A DNA stretch of 64,000 nt from Prochilodus magdalenae (GCA_024036415.1 JAMWET010002920.1:1073001-1137000); one strand, 5' to 3'. Positions 26,301 through 54,058 are shown, counted from the first letter of the stretch. Translations and numbers: made by a program. Notes: generated from the sequence alone by a model not told the origin.

Positions 26301-29300
26301 GACCAAACTATATGAGAGCATTTCCAGATCATGATTTGCTAAACCACACTTTGTGTGGTGGCTATGTTACAACTGAAGCTCATGTGTGCAGTATACTTTT
26401 AAAAGTGATGGGTTGGGGTCAAGTCCCAGATTTGAGGGCTTAATACTTGCTTGACTAACACTGATGAAGACTCGACTTGACATTAACTTGGTATTCATGA
26501 CTTGAGACAGATGACTCGAAATGACTTGTGTTATTATTAAATATTTGCCCTGTACACTCTCAATGTCAGTGGGCCCCTATCCATGCCAGTACACGAGGAA
26601 CGTGAGCAAAATGGGCTCCTCTCCCTACTCGGGCCCTGGGTAGTCAGGTCCACTTTTCCCCCCACTACCATGCCCATGTTTGCACCTGTGTGACTTCCTT
26701 CCACCTCTGCCCTCCTTATACAATAGTTTTATATATATGTATTAATTATGTCTCCTAGAAACACATGTCCAAACTAAGAGTCATTTAAGAATATTTTTTT
26801 GTTAATTTTAACAGTGTGGGTCCCATGATGTTGTACATGGGAGAGACGTGTGCACTTTCTAATGATAAGATTCGCTTTTTACTTGAAAATTCATACACAC
26901 ATTTATAAACTTATAAACTTATACACACATTTTGTTAGTCATAACACTAATGTAATTTACTGTCAGAAGGCCCCTAGTAAAAAGTTGGAAGGTATGTTTG
27001 ATTTCACCCCTGTATCATCTTTACAGCCCTCGAAAGGCCCACAAGAGGCGGGCACATCATGAGTTTGTTTATGTCTATCTGTCCCGGAATACCAGTTTAA
27101 AAAAATCTTAATCATAGTGCCACTCCCATGTTGCTTCAGTTACATGCAAGATGAATGCACATACATAATCACTGTCATTGGTATGTTTTATTTGCAGAAC
27201 ATAAATTTTAGCTAAACTATGGAGCCTCTCTGGAGTACATGGAGCACAGTGATTAGCATGTTACAGAGCTAAGAATGAACATCTCTAAAGGCTCTAAGGA
27301 ATAACTGCTAGCAGGCAACAAAGGAAGTTAAGACACATATGGTGATCTTGCTCAAGGCACCTCTGTCTGCCAGACAAAGAAATGGGGATATGAAAAAATG
27401 GAACCATCTCGGTGTACCAAAGGAAGCTGTAGCTAAACGGATATCGCTGTACCATTTGTGGAATGATCACCCTAAACTGCAGGAAGGTCATAATGTGGCA
27501 GGTTGGTGTTGGTGAATAGGGCTCATGCACAAGATCATGCTTATTTATATAGGACACAAATTTCCGCATCTAAACTGTCCTGAGAAATGTACTAGGGGTG
27601 TGAGCATTGCAATATCAGGTTTTGTAAAACTGTACTAATTCTCAAACACAGTATTGATTTTTAATTAATAGTTTGCAAGCAAAGGCGTATGGCAGACCAT
27701 GTCTCTCTTTCCTGTTATGTTTAACCCCTTGACCACTAGATAGCGGTGTTGTAATCTGTCTTAACTCATTAGATACCAAATGAGTAAACGAGTAGCATAA
27801 GGCCGTACTGCTTACATTCCCATTATCAAACCTAGGCATATGGTGGTGTGTTATTCTATGAGAGTTTTCCTAAAATTAGATTATATAAAAAATCGCCATT
27901 ATATAGATAAAAAATCACAATGTATATATACCTTGCTTACAGTATCGCAATATATTGAATGGTAACTCCTGTATCATAATACATATCATTACACCAGATT
28001 CTTGTCAATGGTTAAGTATACTGACACTTCTAATTAGTGAACTGGTGCATTCATTGCTGACACAGGCATTCAGCTGTGCGCTCACAGAAAGCACCCAATT
28101 AATACGCTTGATTTCAGAAGAAATAGTTCCCAAACATCTTGTTCAGTGATTAGCTCATTTAAGCAGGGTGTGCTCCTGGGGGAATACAGCCAGCCACTAC
28201 TTACAAACACAGTTTTAGTTTGCACTGCTCTAGCCAAAATTCATCAAAGAATACCACTGAAGTATTTTTCATCAGTTTTATTAACATTCGGCCAGTTTAA
28301 CAGATGAATTTAAGTCCAGATGGGTCTGGATAGTTGGCACTGGTTGTTGAACAATATGCGCAAAATGAAGACTTTTGTTAGGATGGGGAACATATGCAAA
28401 AAAACACTTTCTTCACAAAAATAAAAACAGCAAACATGTCAACATCAACAGCAAAGATGTCAACCATCAAAACAGAAACAACCAACAGCAATCAACACAC
28501 ACTACATATTCTTCATATTAGTAATTAATACTTTAAATATTACTGTGTTGACTAATTGCTCTGATTTATGAGATACAGTGGGCTGTAATAAATGAATGAG
28601 GTTAAAGACGGAACTGGCACATAACTGGCATATGGGGTCAGTTGCACTGGGAGAGTTTGATCTGAGAATAAGAAAAGGAATGCTCCCATTTCAAAATTCC
28701 TCTAATGAGTGATCGACTCTTTTTTCAGCCCTCTGTGTCTCTCAAATGGTAGCCACTGCCCCATATGAACATTGTTTTGGTAGAAATGTAGTACTAAGAC
28801 ATTTACTATGCAAAAACAACAATTATAACAAAAAGATGTAAGGATTAAATGATCTACACTCTGAAGACGCAGTGCACAATGACTATAAAACCATCAGTAA
28901 TACTTTCCATTTACATAGGCAGCAATGGTGGAGATCAGCATACGCAGAGCATTAACAATATAAGTAAGATTAATCACAAGCTTTTTTTCACAGCAACTAC
29001 AAAATGCAAGTCTACGGTTAATCTACATTCAAGCTTATTTGGCCATCATTTCATATATTTTAAACTGTGATACTTTTCATTTGGGGAAAAAAAATTAGCA
29101 CACATGAGCACACAAGTATGAAATACTATTGGCCTCCATTCCTGTTTATGCACAGGGGGGCTTGTTTGAAGTGATGCGGTTTTGCACAGTGACACGTTTG
29201 GATGAAGCATCTGCCTGGACCTTTTCTTTCCACCCACTGGCCAGTAAAAAGCTAAGACATTGCAAATGAGACCCAACACAATGCAATAAGCCAAGTCAGG

Positions 29301-29900
29301 TTCTGCAGTTTCTGCTCAAAAGGTGAATTGTGCTTAGGGAGAGGTCCACGTACATGTTTTTAAGGCTTTGAATCTGTCATTATCTCAGTCTCTGAAAATA
29401 AAATCGATGTTTAGAACAGGATATTTTGCAGCTTACAGCATTTACGTCCGCTTTAAATGTCCATTGTTAAGAAATACTGAGCTTCTTTAGTTATATACTG
29501 TATGTAGAAGATATTGTCCTGGTTCTTTGTTTATCAGGCTAGGTTCGCAAAGTAGTAACACTTAAAAAGCTTTGTTATTCTGTACAAACCCTTTGTTAGA
29601 TAGATGATTATATATTTCCAAGACGGAGTGCTTGTTATATGACTGGTGCCAGGAAATAATTCAAGAGCACAGAAGATTCATGTTATCTATGATAATAAAT
29701 GGGTGGCATTTAAGTGTTTTCTCTGCTTTTTGGTGCTAAAGAGAAATCACATTACCCACTCGAATCACAAACAACAGCACAGTAGAGGTTGCATGTAGTC
29801 CAATTGTTTTCCTTTTATGTGTTGGCCAGGCCTAGTATGCACACATGCTCTGCGAACCTAACCTTGGTATCAAAACTCTCTCCCCTTGTCTCCAATAGGA
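23350..29900. other. Long spacer downstream of the semaphorin
   Basis: About 6.5 kb with no recognisable exon. Short open frames here lack homology and splice context. The stretch nearest 29.9 kb would be semaphorin 3' UTR. Near 23260-23345 a phrase resembling a common fish SINE tail (TTACTGTCATTGTGTAGAGT) is present. Otherwise I see nothing. Confidence 0.4.
27733..27746 (+). promoter_or_regulatory. CTCF-like motif
   Basis: CCACTAGATAGCGG, 13 of 14 positions of the CTCF core. Plus orientation, facing the minus-orientation motif at 46858-46871; the semaphorin gene lies between. Inference. Confidence 0.3.
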
Positions 29901-29937
29901 CTCTCCTGATGGGGGTGGTGGGTGGCGGGCAGCAGAC

Positions 29938-44191
<14,254 letters not shown>

Positions 44192-44420
44192 GGCGCTGAG
44201 AAGCGTTAGGGCGCGCTGGCGATAGTGCAATTGATAAGAGCTGAGCGTCCTCCAAACTGCGAGACTGAAATCTCCCTCCAAACCTCTGTTAGGTTTAGGC
44301 TACGGTTTAATACGCAGCATCCGTCTCAGTGCTAGTCGAAGACCTGCTGTCCCTCACCATCTCCGAGAGGAAGTCGGGGTGATGGACTGTACGTCACACG
44401 CCCCAGTGGAGAGAGGACGG
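44192..44420 (-). promoter_or_regulatory. Semaphorin 5' UTR and promoter region
   Basis: CpG-rich DNA immediately upstream of the semaphorin ATG (CpGs in GCGCGCTGGCG, GTACGTCACACGCC and others). A CRE-like half site (ACGTCA) lies at about 44390. No clear TATA box. The exact transcription start cannot be read. Confidence 0.5.
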
Positions 44421-44654
44421 GTGAGAGAGATGTTCAGGCTTTAAACAATCCACCTTTTCAAGACCAGTTCATCTGAAAAAATAAAAAATATATATCTACC
44501 TTGTTTATATCCATGATTATAGACCTACCAATCTATTTTAGAGCTCTGAGAGTCCCTGTGTTGAGCATGTTCTTGTGTGGCTGGGTGGTGTAGGGTCTGA
44601 ATAATGTGTCAGTGCGCTTATCACTTTAAATACCCACCAAGCATCCCTTCTAAC

Positions 44655-45062
44655 GAGTTTAAGAATCAACTATTGCTGATGTAGGCTTCTGGTCAACACA
44701 CAGGTAGTCTGTTATACATAGAAAAGCAAGAGAATAGCACCATGCCCAATGCCAAGCATCAGCTGGAAGGGTATAAAGCCCACCAGCACTGGAGCAGTGG
44801 AACTCTGTGATGGAGCTCCATCCAATACCATAACAATGGATTGGTGTTCCTGAACCACTTATCCAATATGAGAACTTAACCTCGTCAATGCTTGTGTAAG
44901 TGAATGCAATCAAATCCTCACAGTGATGGTTAAACATCTAACCTTAAAGCCTTCCCTTAAAAGGTGTAGAGGATGTTACTGCCTGTTAACATCCTGGATT
45001 TCTTATATTAGAAGAAACATTGGATGACAGGTGTCCACAAACTTCAGGACATTATAGAGCAC
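44655..45062 (+). repeat. Decayed Tc1-type element
   Basis: Plus-strand remnants (GCCAAGCATCAGCTGGA, CACTGGAGCAGTGGAAC) and terminus GGTGTCCACAAACTTC near 45032-45047, the opposite-orientation counterpart of the relic at 20105-20640. Many stops and indels. Confidence 0.6.
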
Positions 45063-45174
45063 TGGTTTAATACCATATGTCTTTGTGTGTAGCAACCGGA
45101 TTTCTATGGGTATATTTAACGGAATTTGTGACTATTAAAGCATATATATGTATATCTATATTCTTATATATAAG

Positions 45175-45177
<3 letters not shown>

Positions 45178-45238
<61 letters not shown>
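45178..45238. repeat. (TA)n microsatellite
   Basis: Uninterrupted TA run of about 60 bases with a shorter AT-rich tract before it. Self-complementary, so it can extrude as a cruciform. Confidence 0.97.
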
Positions 45239-45242
<4 letters not shown>

Positions 45243-45604
45243 CTTTTAATGTTCTTAACAACAAACACATTAAGAGTATGGGAAGCTTTTCCCTTTAATG
45301 TCTTTAACTGGTGAGGTTTTGTGGGTAAATCTACAGACTGTCTCTTATAGAAACAGGAGTCAGTATAGTTCCACTCAGTCCTGATGGCTTCAAACAGCTG
45401 AAACACATTTAAGTTAGTTTGTGTTTAATGTGCACCAATTTTATTTCTATAGGATTAAATCTGACCAAAACTAACCATTATACATTCGACTGGCTAAGAA
45501 GTGTATATCTCCAAAATGTTAACGATACAGGAGAGGGCTAAATGTTCTTTACTTTTAATGTAAATGAATGTAACAACATTTCTTGTAGTAGTTGACGTGG
45601 TAAT

Positions 45605-46194
45605 CAGTGGTGGACAGTAACAAAGTTAATGTAAGCTGCTGGATTTAAGTAGTTTTTGGTGTGTGTTTACTGACGTTTATCCATTCGGGGTGACTTTTTA
45701 CTTTAACTCCACCACATTATGGCCAAATCTCTTATTTTGTCTTGTGTGTGCATAAAACATAACATGTCAGAATGAAAGTAGGGTGAGGCAAGCCAGGGGT
45801 ATAGCAGTCACTTTGTATCAAGCTTGTTTTGACCTGTTGGACAGAGTTTGGTTCTAGCCAATAGAATCTGGTCTCCTTCTGTGTTCATGATCATTTTAAT
45901 AGACACCAGTGTCAGACTAATTAATGACCTTCTATTAAAAGACTGGGGGACCGAGAGTGAGACTAGTGTCTCTTTACCTAAAATGAGTTGATTAAGAGTC
46001 TTGTTTCAGAAATAATAAGAGGACATTAGAGCCATAATAAATCGTGCTACTTTTATTAAGGACATTTGAAGGCAAATACTTCTGTACTTTTACTCCAGTG
46101 GAGCTCTAAAGGGTGGAGCTTCTACTTTAACTGGAGATATATTTTACCTTGGGTATCTTTGTTTCAACACAAGTACAGGCTTTGTCCACCACTG
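45605..46194. mobile_element. MITE with CAGTGGTGGACA termini
   Basis: Left end CAGTGGTGGACAGTAAC; right end TTTGTCCACCACTG, its inverted match. Inside, TTTACTTTAACTCCACCAC and TACTTTTACTCCAGTGGAG are typical of a very common fish non-autonomous DNA transposon. 590 bp, no gene. No convincing target-site duplication was found. Confidence 0.8.
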
Positions 46195-46857
46195 GTACTT
46201 GGAGCCATGTTTACACAATGCAAAGAGCAGCTGCCATGCTTAAGGATGTATAAAAATATAAGTGGATAAAAGGCAAAGACACTAGCAATGATGTATTCCT
46301 GAATATTCAGAATAAACTAAACATCTAACGACATAGTTGAACTAAAATACAAGACCCCACCCCCTCCCAACTAATCCATCATGTCTTTTTACATCCTCTC
46401 AGCAGCCACTCATGGCCTTTAATAAGATGGATTCTGCAGTGCAGATTCTGCTGAGGAAGTACACTGACATGCCTTTTGTGATCAATACTCTTTTAGCATG
46501 GAAACTGTAACTGCCCATTGCTGGAATATTCATCCATCTGTATGAATAATCTAATATTGAATAACATGCTATCATCCCACTACTAAGAAATTGTGATAGG
46601 TGTTACAACTAATGCAAGCTGAAAGACAGCTGAGAAAACAGACTTTACATTACCAAAGGCTTAACAGTTGCAGTGACTGCAAACAGAGAGTGTGTGCATT
46701 TCAAATGAATGTTTGCATATGTGGGTGTGCATATTAGAGGTGATTAGTTTCAATGTACAATGGATGAATATAAAGGCAAAAGTAAACCAGTATGAGGCCA
46801 CGTTTCAAAACATTAGATCGTTGTCAGCTGAGCTTCCTCTTCAAATATTTGCTTTTG

Positions 46858-46871
46858 GCGCCACCTTGTGG
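46858..46871 (-). promoter_or_regulatory. CTCF-like motif
   Basis: The reverse complement CCACAAGGTGGCGC fits the CTCF core at 13 of 14 positions. Lies between the semaphorin promoter and the 3' end of lingo4, so it could be an insulator. Inference. Confidence 0.35.
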
Positions 46872-47739
46872 ACACTAGCAGAACGTGACTAGCCAAGCCT
46901 TGGCCCAAATACTGTGCCACCATTATACTGTGTTTATGAATAAAGTAAAGTCACTGGACATGTGTATCACTGTTGCACATTAAAACCTCTGACTAATTTA
47001 AGACTACTATATTATGTCATTTGATTTGGGGAATATTTGTAAAAAGCACACTACTGCATATAAAAAATCAAAACTCTTTATTTTTAATTTCACCTCTTGG
47101 ATTTTTGAGTATATTTTACTTTTATATCTAAAAAAACCCAAACATTTCTACATACAGCAGATGAAACAGCATGACAGTGTATTTGTGGTCTGGGCACATC
47201 TGCAGCCAGACAGACCTATATAACAGATTGACTCTTCCAGAGGTAATCCTAAAGGGTTTAAACCGCTGGTCATACACGTGATCATCATCCTTTTTTTTTC
47301 TGGGTTATTCTCGGCTACTGCATGAGTGAATTCTCTCACTGCAGAATCTCAAATAAAGCCGAGAAGGCTTGATTAAGGTCTGCAGCATGGCCGCAGAATT
47401 CAAACAGAACACTGACCTTCTGCCTCCACATTCTGTCCTCTAACGAGACAGCTGTGAAACATCAGATTTATGAACACGCGTCTCTCACGGAGCAACTTCA
47501 GTTTAATTTCATTATGAAAATTGAATGAGAAAGGTGCAAAAACGTAGGTAAATCAAATGGACAAGTGAAGCAGGTGCAGGGATGCCTCTTTAAGAAGCAT
47601 GACAAATGAGACTCAGATTTATAGTCATAATCATGCAGATTTCTCAAGCGTGGCAGCACGATTTTTCCTGCTTAATGGATATGCTAGAAAGTATCTCTAA
47701 ATGCAATCATCTAGCTTAGCGCTGTGCCATTTACAAGCA

Positions 47740-48600
47740 GGTCTATATGTATCTGGACACTGATGCATTTTTTTTGTAATGTTGCCCCTATATATTACCA
47801 CAGTGGTTGGATGTGTCTAAAGGCTAGACCTTCAGCTTTAATTCACCTAAGGTAACAAAAATATTACATTACCCTTTTGGGAAATACAGCTGAATACAGC
47901 AAATTATGGAGGTAAAAGGTCTGCAGTTCATTCCAAGTGTTGATTATGTGTTTTTAGACGTTCATGTTAAGTATCAATATGTGGCTAAAGAGGTGTTAAT
48001 GCAAGTGAGGGGAGCCATCATTAGGATGAAAAACAAAATCCCACAAACTCTAGGAGTTACTAAATCAACCATTCTTAAAAAGAAGGAATGCACTGGCAAG
48101 CTCAGCAATGCCAAATGCCTGAAAGACCACAAAATAGAAAGTGGATGGTTCTGTCTGTGATGGAAAAAAAACCCTTTACAACACTCTTTAAAATCAAGGA
48201 CATATTACAGAAAATTGGAATATCACCAATACCTTCATGAATGTTAAATACAAAGGGTTAACCTCAAGGTGCAAATCAGTGATAACATTAAAGAATGGCA
48301 GGAAGGCCAGATCAGACTATGCTAGAAAAGATGAACAACATTATCTCTGAAAACGACTCGCTGGACTTGTGAAACCAATGCTAACATGTACTAGATTTAT
48401 GGTAAGAGAAGAGTATGGAAAAGAAAAGGAAGGACTCAGTATCCGAAGCATACTACATCATCTGTCAAACATGGTGGAGGTGGTGTAATGGTGTGGGCAT
48501 GTATGGCTGCTAATGGACCTGTGTTATTGGTGTTTACTGATGATGTGACTGCTGATAGAAGTAGCAATATAATTCTGAAGTGAAGGTTCTGTTAGAGAGA
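47740..48600 (+). repeat. Decayed Tc1-type element
   Basis: Plus strand at 48461-48520 reads SVKHGGGGVMVWACMAANGP, the conserved Tc1 transposase motif; upstream remnants include LGVTKSTILKKKECTG (helix-turn-helix region, about 48050). A possible left terminus, TATCTGGACACTGATGC, lies at about 47750. Frames are broken. Confidence 0.75.
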
Positions 48601-48604
48601 TATC

Positions 48605-49970
48605 ATGGGATATATCATTTAAAGGGGTGTTTTTGTTATGGACTAAGGGAACGGGCGTTCAAGACAACGCAATGGCTGCTCAACCAGCAGACGTGCAAAG
48701 TCTTTAATGGTTTCGTATGCAAAATTCTACATTTTATAAATAAGTTAGCAAAACAACAGTGTGTGACATAAGTATACAGTATGTACATTACTTACGTGCT
48801 ATTCTTTTACAAGATCTATGCACTGCTAAGACACATCCAAGCAGTTTGTATTAATTAAACATAGTTTACCACAGCTAAAAAGACACAATTTTACAGAAAT
48901 CATAAAATACATGTACATATTACCATGTGTTGAAATCATTCATCCGAATCCTTTGATAATACCAACTAAGTCAAAGCTCCACCATCATATTATACCACCA
49001 AGTGCATACAACCCATATACTGACTGAAAGCAAATCATTTCTTAACAGTTATTGTTGTTCTTATTGCTTAATGACTACACATCATAAGTAATTATAATCT
49101 AGCCATCTTTAAGGGTGAATTTTCAAAAAGTGTTATAAAGATAACTGCAAAATCATAAGCAGGATATACATCCAATATGATCTCTAACTGTTAAGAGGAT
49201 CCTAACACTATAAAGCTTTTGGAAAACTAGACTCTTAAATGATACAGAGATAAATATTCTCTTGCCAGAGGAGACCAATGAACTTCAAATCAATTTCTAT
49301 AAATGACATGGTCTAATCATACAGTGTAATAGCTAAGAAAGTTTTAAACACTGTGATTAGCATTTTGTATACAGATATTATCATCAAAGAAACAGAATCT
49401 AATTTTACATATTTCATTGATATTGATAACATGTTATTATGAAAGACATTTCAGACAAATACAGTAATACATTCAAGTTTTACTGGCAGTTCAACCCTAT
49501 TTTTAGTGGATCACGCTTCATTCCTAACATGTTCTAAACCCTGTTTGTTAAGGCCAACACAACATCTTATTTACAATAACTGCACCACCTCAGACTATTA
49601 AAACAAGCCTGCATTGTAGGGAACACTGACGTTCTGAATATCTGTTTATGGAATATGCTGCTATACTCAGTTCTACTCTTCATGCTTTACAGTGCTAATG
49701 CCAGCTATTTCCTAGAACTGAAGTTTGGGGTACAGACATGTATTTCTAACCAACTCAGCCAAAATGAAAAGACCCATTTTCTTCTTTTTACAGCAATGGA
49801 AATCAAATGAGCCAAAATGACCCCAGGCTGATTTATACAATGCCAAGAAGTACTGCTGAAACACTTCTGCGTACAAGCTGATTAACAGTACTGCAAGTAA
49901 GCCAGCTGTTTTTGCTTACCTTTGCTACTGCTAGCTAACTGCCAAAGCATTTAATTGTCCTTCGGTTACT
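48605..49970. other. lingo4 3' UTR and spacer
   Basis: AT-rich, no exon or known repeat recognised. The part nearest 49970 would be the lingo4 3' UTR. Confidence 0.4.
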
Positions 49971-51794
49971 TCATATAAGCTTCATTGTAAACCTCCCAGT
50001 ATCTGCGCCATCACCTCCTCCACCCATAGATGAACGTGGCACAAAGTCAATGGTGGCTGTGTGCTTGATCTGACCCCTACTTTGGCTCCAAAAGAACATA
50101 AATACAAAACAGATGGCCACTGAACTCAGGAATGAAAGGAAGCCCATTGTAGTGGCAATGACAAGTGTCTTGGCATCAAAGGGATAAGGGTTTGACACTT
50201 GCTCTGAAGAGTTGGTGGAAGGAGGTAACAATGTTTCAACCCAATCCTCTTCAGAGAAATAGGGAGAAGTGTAGTTTCGAGGAAAACTTTGTACCTGAAG
50301 ACTTGCAGAGATACTGTCATTCCCTGCTGCATTTGTAGCAATGCATGTGTAAGTCCCAGTGTCCTGTACTTGAGCATAACGCACCTCTAGACTCCCATTT
50401 GCAAGTGTCCGTATTCTCCCCAGGGAGCTGAGGGGAGTCTGCTGGGGTGACAGCCAAGTGATAGAAGGTGGTGGATACCCATCTGCTTTGCATTCAAACT
50501 GTATGTTTGTTCCCTCATCCACGCTAGCTTCTTGTATCTGCCGGTCCAGAATTCTAGCCTGCCTGCAAATGAACACCACAGGGAGCTCCATCTCTGAAAA
50601 GTCTCGGAACTCCCTTTTTCGCACATGATCAGGGGCAGAACATGCAGGTTGGCGACCATCAAAGTTTAGTCTTAAGCGCCGGCGCACTACCCACAATAGC
50701 CGGCAGTCACAGGTCAAGGGATTTCGGTCTAATCGCAGGGTCTGTAGGTTCCCCACTGAGTGGAAGGCACTCTCCTCCAGGGTGTTGAGTTTGTTTGAGG
50801 ATACATTGAGCAGTCGAAAGTGGACCAGTCCTCTAAAGGCACCTGGCTCAATGCGCAGAAGGTTTCCACCTGCCAAGTGGAACTCCTGAAGTCGAAGCAA
50901 TTCCCCTAGCAGGTTGCCTTGTATAGATGTGATGGGGTTGTAGGACAGGTCTAGGTACCGTAAGTAGACCAGGTGGCGCAGGGAGGCGTAAGGTACGGCA
51001 CTCAGATTGCAATTGCTGATGACTAAGGTGGTGAGGTTGAGACCAATAAGGCTGTTGCTGTTTAGGGTCTCCAGGGAGGGCCACTGAAGGATCTGTAGGG
51101 TGCGCAACTGGTGCAGCCGACGGAAGGCATTGTTGGGCAAGATGCTAATGGTGAGTCTTCGCAGACGCATCTTGGTCAGGCTCTGAAGCTGTGAAAACGC
51201 TTCAGTAGGGATGGAGGTCAGGTTACTGCGGTCCACATATAACTCCTGTAAGCTCTGTAGGCCCACAAAAGCCCTCTGAGAAATGAACACCAGGTCATTT
51301 TCTCCAGCGTTCATTTCCCGTAAGTTTCCCATCTCTTGAAACGTGTAGTCCAGAAAGACGAGTATCTCATTCTTACTGATGTCCAAGCTGCGAAGGTTGG
51401 ACAGGCCTGAGAAGACACCCACAGGGATAATCTTTAGGCGGTTATTTTTGATTCGTAAGAATCGAAGGTTTTTAAGACCCTGGAATGCCTCCACCTCAAT
51501 CATAGATATAACATTGTCACTGAGGTCCAGATCCTCAAGCTTGGACAGCCCATAGAATTGTCGGCGACTCAAAGTCTTCAAGCGGTTGCCAGAAAGGTCC
51601 AGGCGCTTGGCATTGTTAGTCAGGCCTTCAGGAACACCTGTCAGGTGTTTTGTGGAGCAGTTGACCTCTAATGTGTCCTGTCGACAGATGCACTTTTGTG
51701 GACATGGCCAGGATAGATCAGCTGCTGATAAGCTTATGCACCACGTCAGCAGGAGTACCCACGCCCCCTGCTGGCCACACACATCCACAAACAT
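49971..51794 (-). CDS. lingo4: LINGO4, LRR and Ig domain transmembrane protein
   Basis: Single coding exon, 607 residues, from ATG 51794 to TGA 49971. The open frame extends 35 codons further up, but an acceptor (TTTCTGTGGTTTCAG) lies just upstream of this ATG and the next residues form a normal signal peptide (GAWVLLLTWCISLSAA). Domains: LRRNT from Cys 31, about twelve leucine-rich repeats (60-355), LRRCT 358-410 (NPLTCDCRLLW), an I-set Ig domain 421-501 (Cys at 435 and 484, DTGTYTCIATN), transmembrane helix 543-569, and a short cytoplasmic tail ending RFTMKLI. Tail and LRRCT wording fit LINGO4 better than LINGO1-3, which end NMKMI. The family acts at the neuronal or glial surface; LINGO1 is a Nogo-receptor co-receptor. 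The single coding exon is the family rule. Confidence 0.94.
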   Translation of the reverse strand: MFVDVCGQQGAWVLLLTWCISLSAADLSWPCPQKCICRQDTLEVNCSTKHLTGVPEGLTNNAKRLDLSGNRLKTLSRRQFYGLSKLEDLDLSDNVISMIEVEAFQGLKNLRFLRIKNNRLKIIPVGVFSGLSNLRSLDISKNEILVFLDYTFQEMGNLREMNAGENDLVFISQRAFVGLQSLQELYVDRSNLTSIPTEAFSQLQSLTKMRLRRLTISILPNNAFRRLHQLRTLQILQWPSLETLNSNSLIGLNLTTLVISNCNLSAVPYASLRHLVYLRYLDLSYNPITSIQGNLLGELLRLQEFHLAGGNLLRIEPGAFRGLVHFRLLNVSSNKLNTLEESAFHSVGNLQTLRLDRNPLTCDCRLLWVVRRRLRLNFDGRQPACSAPDHVRKREFRDFSEMELPVVFICRQARILDRQIQEASVDEGTNIQFECKADGYPPPSITWLSPQQTPLSSLGRIRTLANGSLEVRYAQVQDTGTYTCIATNAAGNDSISASLQVQSFPRNYTSPYFSEEDWVETLLPPSTNSSEQVSNPYPFDAKTLVIATTMGFLSFLSSVAICFVFMFFWSQSRGQIKHTATIDFVPRSSMGGGGDGADTGRFTMKLI

Positions 51795-52491
51795 CTTACC
51801 TCCTGCCTGCTGAAACCACAGAAAAAGTCTCAGTAAGTTAAGTGAAAATAGTAACACAGTCTTTACAAAGAACAAAATTTTGCACACTGTATTGCACAAT
51901 TTAACATTCTGTAGACAAAAATACTAAAATAATGGGCTTATTATGCCAAGTTATGGCATATTTTATATTTTATGTTTCAAAATTTCTAATATGTCAGTAT
52001 TGCAAATAACACAAAGTTTGCAGAAAAATATTTAATTTGTTCCTCCTAGGGGACTGACTTACTTATCTTCACTTGCAATCTGACTGTGGTGTTTAATCAT
52101 TTGTATGCGACTGTCAGTAGCTGATCTACATGAGAACTTTGCACAAAATAATTATTGGATTAAATTTTTACAAAACACAAATGCTACTTGTCAGTGATAC
52201 AACACATTACAAATCATGTGGTACATGTGGAGGGAGAAAGCTAAAAATCGACTGACCAGCTAAATATAACACTTATACCTAATACCTTATTCAGTTGAAT
52301 AGCCAAGATCCTTTAGTGGGCCTAATATTTAAATACTTCTATAACTTTGAAATATCTCTGACAACTGACATAGAATTATTAAATAATCAAGATGGAGAAT
52401 TTAGAAGGGTAATGGAATGAAATGGATTGCTCAACATCAAACATAAATACATTTTTTTGCACGGATTTGTAAAATTTGAAGCAGCACTCAC

Positions 52492-52594
52492 CACGTTGCT
52501 TTTGTAGTCCAAGTTCTCATAACCAGAAATTTTAAGTTTTAGATCTCTCTTGAGCCCAGTCTGATCTTGAATTTATCATTCAGCTCCAGATAAC
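52492..52594 (-). other. 5' untranslated exon of lingo4
   Basis: Bounded on the minus strand by an acceptor with a good pyrimidine tract (ending GGGTTAG) and a GTGAGT donor. It lies 0.7 kb upstream of the lingo4 coding exon acceptor. Its only ATG opens a 15-codon upstream frame that closes within the exon, so it cannot extend the LINGO4 protein. Confidence 0.55.
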
Positions 52595-53759
52595 CTAACC
52601 CAAGAGAAAAAAGCAATTAAATGTAAACAAACCGTTCAGGGATCCAGTATGGTAAATAATTACTGCTAACAGTCAGAAAAAGGGCAATCAAATCTGTCCT
52701 AAAAGTCTCCTTCAGCTTGTTTAGCAAAACTAGGCACAGTTCGTCTCAGCAGTTGGTTAAGGATGTCTTTTTAGTGCCATGTGGTGCTCACAGTAACAAG
52801 CCCTCTTTTTGACCAATTATCTGGAGCAGTGTGTGCTGTGAGACTGCTGGAGGGGCTAATGTAAGTAGACAGGTGTGTAGATTGTGGTCACGCTGGCCAC
52901 TGGTTTACCCTAAGGTCAGAGTCTGCATGTGGAGAAATTGGGATTTAGCCACCAAGCACACATCAGCAGGCTAAGCTGCTATTTGAGCAAAAGCAAACAA
53001 AGAAATGCCAACACTGCTTAAATTCAACACAAAACGGCTTTTTTAGTATGTGACTGTTAGGAGATTTTGTGTTATCAACAATGCAATGAATACTTTAGGG
53101 TTAAAGATGAGCTTATACAGTAATTATCATGAACACAACTTGTTTGTAAGGGTTGAGCACAAACGCAAAACAAAGTTTAGGCACTTATATAAATAAAATA
53201 AATAAAATAAAAACTTGCTGCCACACAAACTATAAAAAGGAGCTTATGTTTGTTTCTTAAATTCAAACCCTAAGCTAAGAGAGCAGGGAACGTTCTGGGT
53301 GTCAGCAAATTCTTTTCCTAAAAATGAAAAGCCAGCAACAACTATTCTTGTCTCATTAACATCTAAGACACTAACAAGGACCAAGATCAATAAAGTATTA
53401 AATTAACATACAGAATGCGGATGGCTGAATTAGGCAGCGATCCTTGAAAAACGGCTACCCTCATCATTACGTTGATTGTAATTACATATTAATTGTTTGA
53501 ATAAAACAATTCATCCAAAACTATTTGTAACAAGATGACAGAAACACAGATTAATATAATGGATCGTATGGAATTGACATGAACCAAAATATACTATTCC
53601 CAGAATCGTTGCTGAAAGATTTCATCACTAAGGATCACTATCCATATACAAATAACTGAACAAATTCAGCCACAAGTAACACAAAGACAAATTCAAACCT
53701 GTGTAGCTGTGCAGTCTTTCACTTTTCTCCTTCACTCGCAGTCAATTGTTTTCCCACCT

Positions 53760-54030
53760 CTCCCTGCAGAAGGCACATGATTGAAGCTGAAAGCAATTCT
53801 AAAGCTTTTCAATCTAGTTTCATCCCTGGTGTTCACGCAAAAGGGTCTTTTACTGCATGGAAGAGCTGACTCACAATGTGGGTCTGGCAGGGAGAGCGCT
53901 GTGCTGTGATATCCTAACACCATGCAGCCTGTCTGTGGAGCACAGAGCCCTGCTTACACAAATTAAAGTGTTGATCCCCCTGTTCGATTTATGAAAGACG
54001 GGAACTGACAGGTGCACCAGATTAGCCTGA
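53760..54030. promoter_or_regulatory. Candidate conserved non-coding element
   Basis: Even base composition, few stops or repeats, and motif-like content (ACATGATTGAAGC, TGACTCACAATG with an AP-1 site, ACAAATTAAAGTG). In a lingo4 5' intron or upstream region. The call rests on texture only; conservation is untested. Confidence 0.25.
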
Positions 54031-54058
54031 GTGGAGCTTGAAAAGTGGAAGGACTGAC

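Noticed and set aside
51795..51899. N-terminal 35-codon extension of LINGO4
   Set aside because: A strong acceptor lies between the upstream ATG and the chosen ATG, and the chosen start gives a standard signal peptide and family length.
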